DNA from: an uncultured Clostridia bacterium
Lineage (GTDB): Bacteria; Bacillota; Clostridia; Christensenellales; UBA1242
Length of the DNA: 35,289 bases
Direction: 5' to 3'
NCBI GenBank assembly: GCA_944376825.1
Contig: CALWDY010000006.1
Coordinates: 1 to 35,289, forward strand
Shown: one piece after another, positions 31,230 to 35,289 of the stretch
Layout of the letters: the number at the start of each line of letters is the position of its first letter
Numbering within the stretch: the stretch's first letter is position 1
Made by a program: the position numbers and the translations under genes
The notes under the pieces: model-generated
What the model was told of the DNA's origin: nothing
What the model saw: only the letters and a program-made list of their open reading frames with translations
Database searches by the model: none

Positions 31230-31231
31230 AT

Positions 31232-32056
31232 ATGAATGATTTAAAATTTTTAAACAAAGATACAAAAGTGTTTTCAGTAGTAACAAGCGTTTTGCTTGGT
31301 ATTGCACTTTTAGTGTTGGTTATTGTTGGTCTTATTAGTGGCAACTTTTTAGGAATATCAGTTGTTGGTTCTTGCGTAGTTGTTTTTGTTTCAGCAATTT
31401 TTATGGGTTCAATGCAAATAAGAGTATTTAATAACTATAAAAGTCAAAAAAAATATTTATGTGCTGATGGAATATTTTATATATGTTTAACAGTTTTAGT
31501 GGCAATAGCAGGACTCGTTTTTGTGCTTGTACCAAATGCCAAAGTTGATATAAGATACTTTATTTTCGTTTTTGCTCTCGCCTTCGCTATATGGAAAATG
31601 TTAATTGCAGTGCTAGGTTTTAAAAACAAATATTATAATGCTTTTTTGGAATTAGTAATCGCAATACTATGGCTTTTAAGCGGTTTGGCAGTTTTGTTTA
31701 GTTTATTTAACAATTTAAGTGTAATTGGTCAATATTTACTTTGCGTATCTAATTATATACTTGGTGCAGTAACTATATTTTATATTTTGTTTTCTTATGT
31801 ATTTAAAGAACCAGACTTTTTAGTTACAGAAAAAGCAAAAGAAATTCTTTTAAGAGAACAAGAAGAAAGACAACAAAGAATAAATAGATTTAATAATAGA
31901 TTTGGAGTTAGCGAACCACAAAATAGTACTAAACCTGTTACAAAAGAAGGAGTTGAAGATAAACTTAAAAAATTACAAAACTTAAAAAATAATAATTTTA
32001 TTACCGAAGAAGAATTTGAAAAAAGAAAACAACAAATTTTAGATGAAGAGTTTTAA
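31232..32056 (+). CDS. six-helix membrane protein with C-terminal SHOCT domain
   Basis: 274 residues: six membrane helices in residues about 12-195, a charged linker (REQEERQQRINRFNNRFG) and a C-terminal SHOCT domain, VEDKLKKLQNLKNNNFITEEEFEKRKQQIL. SHOCT domains are short C-terminal modules of unknown function often found on membrane proteins and thought to mediate oligomerisation. GGGAG precedes the ATG, and only two bases separate it from the pseudo-YugP gene, so the two are translated from one message and may form a complex. I do not recognise the membrane part. Confidence 0.72.
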   Translation: MNDLKFLNKDTKVFSVVTSVLLGIALLVLVIVGLISGNFLGISVVGSCVVVFVSAIFMGSMQIRVFNNYKSQKKYLCADGIFYICLTVLVAIAGLVFVLVPNAKVDIRYFIFVFALAFAIWKMLIAVLGFKNKYYNAFLELVIAILWLLSGLAVLFSLFNNLSVIGQYLLCVSNYILGAVTIFYILFSYVFKEPDFLVTEKAKEILLREQEERQQRINRFNNRFGVSEPQNSTKPVTKEGVEDKLKKLQNLKNNNFITEEEFEKRKQQILDEEF

Positions 32057-32057
32057 T

Positions 32058-32102
32058 AAAAAAACCATCATTTTAGCAATATGCTAGTTTGATGGTTTTT
32101 TT
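32058..32102 (+). terminator. terminator of the pseudo-YugP/SHOCT operon
   Basis: Long hairpin: outer stem AAAAACCATCA / TGATGGTTTTT and inner TAGCA/TGCTA, followed by TT G TTT. Starts right after the stop codon. On the minus strand it can also serve the guanine deaminase gene. Confidence 0.85.
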
Positions 32103-32130
32103 GTTTGCAAATTTGAAAAAGCAAAAATTT

Positions 32131-32589
32131 TTAATATTTTGTTTTATTTTCAATTGTATTGTATTCTTCAAACAGTTTTAAACATTCTTCTCTGTCCATT
32201 TCTTCCAAAAAGTTTTTAGGCGGTGTAAACTTAAAACATTTATAAAGTTCATCATCTCTAAATCCAATTTTGTCTATATCTTTTTGATTGCAACCATAGT
32301 ATACCTTATCAATATTTGCCCACATGCACGCACATGCACACATTGGACATGGTTGACCTGTTGTATAAAGTTCGCAACCTTTTAAATTAAAAGTTCCAAG
32401 TTTTTCTCCTGCCTTTCTTATGGCATCTATTTCTCCATGGCATGTTGGATCATTATGTGCAACAACATGATTATGTCCAACACTTATAATTTGACCATCT
32501 TTAACAATACATGTTCCAAATGGTCCGCCATCGTTGTTGTTTATTCCTTGCCTTGCTTCATTTATTGCTATTTGCATATACTTATTCAT
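32131..32589 (-). CDS. guaD: guanine deaminase-like nucleoside deaminase (GuaD type)
   Basis: 152 residues. Zinc deaminase site: His51-Gly-Glu53 in PTCHGEIDAIRKA and Cys81-Pro-Met-Cys84 in QPCPMCACACMWANI. The N-terminal DGGPFGTCIVKDGQIISVGHN and the length resemble Bacillus GuaD, which converts guanine to xanthine with release of ammonia. TadA tRNA adenosine deaminases share the fold, but the HGEIDAIRKA and long C-terminal tail point to GuaD. Its 3' end lies close to the operon terminator at 32058-32102. A ribosome binding site (GAGGTAAGAAATG type) is weak. Confidence 0.8.
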   Translation of the reverse strand: MNKYMQIAINEARQGINNNDGGPFGTCIVKDGQIISVGHNHVVAHNDPTCHGEIDAIRKAGEKLGTFNLKGCELYTTGQPCPMCACACMWANIDKVYYGCNQKDIDKIGFRDDELYKCFKFTPPKNFLEEMDREECLKLFEEYNTIENKTKY

Positions 32590-32740
32590 TTCTTACCTCA
32601 AATAAAGATTATATCATAATTTTTTTGTTTAAAAAAATTTTATTTGTATATTTTTATTAATTATTAGTCAAAAAAAGCTCTTTTATTACAACATAATTTC
32701 AAGTTTTTTTCACAAAGTAAATGTGTTAAAGGAGAATGAA

Positions 32741-33634
32741 ATGAAAAAAAAGATTTTTGTTATGGGTTTAATATTTGCATTATTTGTTTCTGGCATTTTG
32801 TTTAGTGGCACAATTTCACCTAATGAAAAAGTATTTGCGTTAAATGCAAACAAACAATTTGTTGTTGTAATTGGAAACGGCAAGGTTGAAACTGTACCAG
32901 ACAGCGTTAGAATAAATTTTGGAATTAAATTAAGAGCCGATTCAATTAAAGAGGGACAAGAAAAAATTTCACAAACATATGAAAATTTGGTGGCAAAAAT
33001 TAAAGAATTAGATGCCAACAGCACAGTTTTTGTTAATTATTCTTCATCTCATCCAGTATGCGAACATGGGATTTTAAGTTATGAATTTAATTATGATATT
33101 TCAGTAAAGAGCAACACTTTGGAAAATGCCGATAAAATTGTTGCGCTTGCATCCGAAAACGGTGCTACAAGTTTTTACAATACCGTTTATACTCTTGAAA
33201 ACCAAAATAGTATATATAACGATGCTTTAATTAAAGCAAAAGAAAATGCAATGGAAAAAGCTAATGCTCTATACTCAAACACCAATTTAAAAGAACTAAT
33301 TGAAATAAGCGTATACAGTTACAGCGAAGGTGGAAAAGATGGAAAAATTATGGTTGAAGCAAGAGTTAAGGCAAGATTTGAATTAAATAACGATAATACT
33401 GTTAATGACTCAAACGACAGTTTTAACAACCAAGACACATCAAACGACAATGCAACCAACAATGACAATACAATTAATGACGAAACAATGCCAAATGAAA
33501 ACGACTTTAATAACGACACAACAATGAATGAAGATAATAATAATATTGTCCAAGATGAATCCAATTCAACATATGAACAACCAACATTTGAAGATAATAA
33601 TGAAAAAGATAAACTTTGGGGTTTATCTTTTTGA
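32741..33634 (+). CDS. exported SIMPL-domain (DUF541) protein with Asn/Asp-rich tail
   Basis: 297 residues. Signal peptide (KKKIFVMGLIFALFVSGILF, predicted cleavage after VFA near 34), then a SIMPL/DUF541 domain (about 39-214: VVVIGNGKVETVPDSVRINFGI at its start, the ENADKIVALASENGATSF middle, ALIKAKENAMEKANAL helix). The last 75 residues (215-290) are an extremely Asn/Asp/Thr-rich acidic low-complexity tail, ending in KLWGLSF. SIMPL proteins (YggE, BP26) are periplasmic or surface proteins of unclear function. The start 32741 is chosen because AAAGGAG precedes it; an in-frame codon at 32723 lacks one. Convergent with trpS, seven bases apart, no terminator seen. Confidence 0.82.
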   Translation: MKKKIFVMGLIFALFVSGILFSGTISPNEKVFALNANKQFVVVIGNGKVETVPDSVRINFGIKLRADSIKEGQEKISQTYENLVAKIKELDANSTVFVNYSSSHPVCEHGILSYEFNYDISVKSNTLENADKIVALASENGATSFYNTVYTLENQNSIYNDALIKAKENAMEKANALYSNTNLKELIEISVYSYSEGGKDGKIMVEARVKARFELNNDNTVNDSNDSFNNQDTSNDNATNNDNTINDETMPNENDFNNDTTMNEDNNNIVQDESNSTYEQPTFEDNNEKDKLWGLSF

Positions 33635-33641
33635 ATACATA

Positions 33642-34634
33642 TTAATTTTCCACACCTATTGCTTTTCTTATTTTTTGTAAATATACAATTGCTTGTTTTT
33701 GTGCTTTTATTGCGCCTTGTTTTAATATTTCATCAACCAAATTTTTATTTTCCATATAGTAAAAGAATTTCTCACGCATTGGTTTGATATAGTCATTAGC
33801 AACTTCAAACAACATTGCTTTTGCCTCTCCCCATGAAAGTCCTTCTTTTAACTTTTGTTCAAACTCCTGCGCTTTATCTTTATCTACAAAAAGTTTATAA
33901 AGTTTATTTATTGTGCAATTGGGGTCTTTTGGTTCACCTGGAAGTTTAGAGTCAGTAACAATTCTGTTTATTTTCTTTTTTAGTTCTTTTTCATCTGTAA
34001 AAAGTTGGATTGTGTTGTTATAACTTTTGCTCATTTTTCTTCCATCAAGTCCAACCAATGTGCTTACATTATCTTGAATTATGCAATCTGGCATAACAAA
34101 AACATTTTCGTATTTTTTATTAAAAGCATTTGCAATGTCCCTTGCAATTTCAATATGCTGTTTTTGATCCAGACCAACTGGAACCAAATCCGTGCCAAAA
34201 GACAAAATGTCGGCAGCCATTAGTATTGGGTAATTATATAAACCCATATTAACATTGGCATCTTTGTCTAAATTGTTTTGTTCGTTAAACTCAACGCATG
34301 CTTTATATGCATGAGCCCTATTCATTAGCCCTTTTGGTGTAACATTGCACAATATCCAATTTATTTCAAAAACTTCCTTTATGTCACTTTGTTTATAAAA
34401 TACAACCTTATCTGGGTCAAGCCCACAAGCAAGCCATGTACATGCAATGTTATAGAAATATTCTTTCATATCCTCTTTGGATTTAAGAGTTGTAAGCGCA
34501 TGATAATCAGCAATAAAATAAAAACATTCATATTCACCATTTTTACTTAGTTCAATTGCTGGTTTAATTGCACCAAAATAATTTCCAAGATGTGCATATC
34601 CTGTTGGTTTAATTCCTGTTAGTACCTTTTTCAT
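33642..34634 (-). CDS. trpS: tryptophanyl-tRNA synthetase
   Basis: 330 residues, normal length for TrpRS. Class I signatures are present: TGYAHLGNYFGAI (HLGN at 15-18, the HIGH equivalent), DILSFGTDLVPVGLDQKQHIE for Trp/ATP binding and KMSKS at 200-204. It charges tRNA-Trp. No T-box leader fits in the short gap before the gene (65 bases to the next gene). Convergent with the SIMPL gene. Confidence 0.95.
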   Translation of the reverse strand: MKKVLTGIKPTGYAHLGNYFGAIKPAIELSKNGEYECFYFIADYHALTTLKSKEDMKEYFYNIACTWLACGLDPDKVVFYKQSDIKEVFEINWILCNVTPKGLMNRAHAYKACVEFNEQNNLDKDANVNMGLYNYPILMAADILSFGTDLVPVGLDQKQHIEIARDIANAFNKKYENVFVMPDCIIQDNVSTLVGLDGRKMSKSYNNTIQLFTDEKELKKKINRIVTDSKLPGEPKDPNCTINKLYKLFVDKDKAQEFEQKLKEGLSWGEAKAMLFEVANDYIKPMREKFFYYMENKNLVDEILKQGAIKAQKQAIVYLQKIRKAIGVEN

Positions 34635-34699
34635 TTTTCACCTTTTAGATAATTAAATAACTTTTATAGTGTAATTGTAAAAATGTATTTTGTCAAATA

Positions 34700-35224
34700 T
34701 TAAATTTTCTTACATTGATAATCGTGTGCACAAAGTTCATAAAAATCGAATTGGACATTTTGGTTAGTTATGTGACTTATCCTATTGTTGTTAGAGCAAA
34801 TATATTTAAACCCAAATTTATTTAAGATCCTTTTAGAACTAAAATTATCAAACTGACAATCTGCTTTAATTTTTAAAAAATTCCAGTTTAAAAATGCATT
34901 ATCTAAGATTTCTTTAACACTTTCACTTGCGTAACCTTTATTCCAATATTTTTGATTAAAAACATAGGACAATTCACCTATGTTGGTAATTTTTTCTTTA
35001 ATACCAACAGTGCCGATCATTTTATTGTTATTTTTCAAAACAACTGCAAATGAAAATGGATTTGGACTATATTGTTTTCTTTTTTCAAAATAAGTTTTTA
35101 CTTGTTCATACGACATTTTTTTTACAAAAGCATCAACTTTATCGCCACTAAAAATTTCATAAAAATCATTTATATCGCCATTAGTTAATGGTCGTAATAA
35201 AAGTCTTTTTGTTTGTAAAATCAT
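34700..35224 (-). CDS. RimJ/RimL-like GNAT acetyltransferase
   Basis: 174 residues. Begins LQTKRLLLRPLTNGDINDFYEI, the classical opening of RimJ/RimL-type GNAT proteins, with the CoA region WNKGYASESVKEILDNAF and SSKRILNKFGF at the end. Members acetylate protein N-termini or small amines; the substrate is unknown. Starts at 35224 with AAGGATT upstream. The last 20 residues are Cys/His-rich (CAHDYQCKK). Confidence 0.85.
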   Translation of the reverse strand: MILQTKRLLLRPLTNGDINDFYEIFSGDKVDAFVKKMSYEQVKTYFEKRKQYSPNPFSFAVVLKNNNKMIGTVGIKEKITNIGELSYVFNQKYWNKGYASESVKEILDNAFLNWNFLKIKADCQFDNFSSKRILNKFGFKYICSNNNRISHITNQNVQFDFYELCAHDYQCKKI

Positions 35225-35289
35225 AATTAATCCTTATATAATAACAATATTGTATATAATATTTTTACAAAATAAAATAATTTTTAAAT

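Overview
The window is very AT-rich and reads as a chromosomal segment of an anaerobic, endospore-forming, low-GC Firmicute (Clostridia-like, probably an uncultured gut or environmental lineage). Evidence for this: a tricistronic GerA-type germinant receptor, the yabP-yabQ-divIC block, a ComFC/RecD2/SecA cluster, Gram-positive Shine-Dalgarno sites (AAGGAG types), consensus SigA promoters and many short U-tailed terminators. The species cannot be named from the sequence. The standard code with TGA as stop fits all genes, for example the ATGA and GTGA overlaps.

Layout. 1-367 has no gene in the window but holds two leftward promoters behind a stack of helically phased T-tracts, suggesting a strongly transcribed (perhaps rRNA) unit just off the left edge. 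368-3572: a DUF4097-like beta-repeat membrane protein (+), then a leftward pair made of a 17-residue-repeat beta-solenoid protein translationally coupled to an ArsP_2/putative manganese exporter. 3624-8708 (leftward): gerAA-gerAB-gerAC, preceded by a Lys-rich single-pass protein with Fn3-like domains. 8942-11100: a stand-alone Amidase_6 protein, tRNA-Asn, tRNA-Arg(CCT), a DUF6512-like membrane protein, and tRNA-Arg(ACG) next to a tandem repeat that carries a broken 5' half of the same tRNA. 11182-13827: a leftward operon of an unknown membrane protein, a GT2 polysaccharide synthase-like glycosyltransferase and an HD hydrolase. 13959-19660: recD2-comFC-secA, leftward. 19751-21148: marR, then yabP-yabQ-divIC, rightward. 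21243-23027: a zinc-ribbon membrane protein, a YjzC-like micro-gene (53 aa), an unknown helical protein and a TetR regulator. 23235-24255: degV (fatty-acid-binding) and tRNA-Ser. 24427-27756: leuS and a GNAT protein, leftward. 28016-31229 onward: a UgtP/MGDG-synthase-like glycosyltransferase, a GNAT, a TspO homologue, and a two-gene operon of a probable catalytically dead YugP-type peptidase plus a SHOCT membrane protein. 32131-35224: a guanine deaminase-like enzyme, a SIMPL-domain exported protein, trpS and a RimJ/L-like GNAT.

How it fits together. Most of the window is housekeeping (secretion, DNA repair, tRNA charging, spore formation and germination) interleaved with envelope functions. 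The most unusual items are the 17-residue solenoid coupled to a metal exporter, the pseudo-YugP/SHOCT pair, the tRNA-Arg-derived tandem repeat with a covarying hairpin, and a cluster of genes (recD2, marR, yabP, a GNAT, tspO) whose promoters lie so close to the start codon that their mRNAs should be leaderless or nearly so. No CRISPR array, phage, transposase or recognisable defence system was seen.
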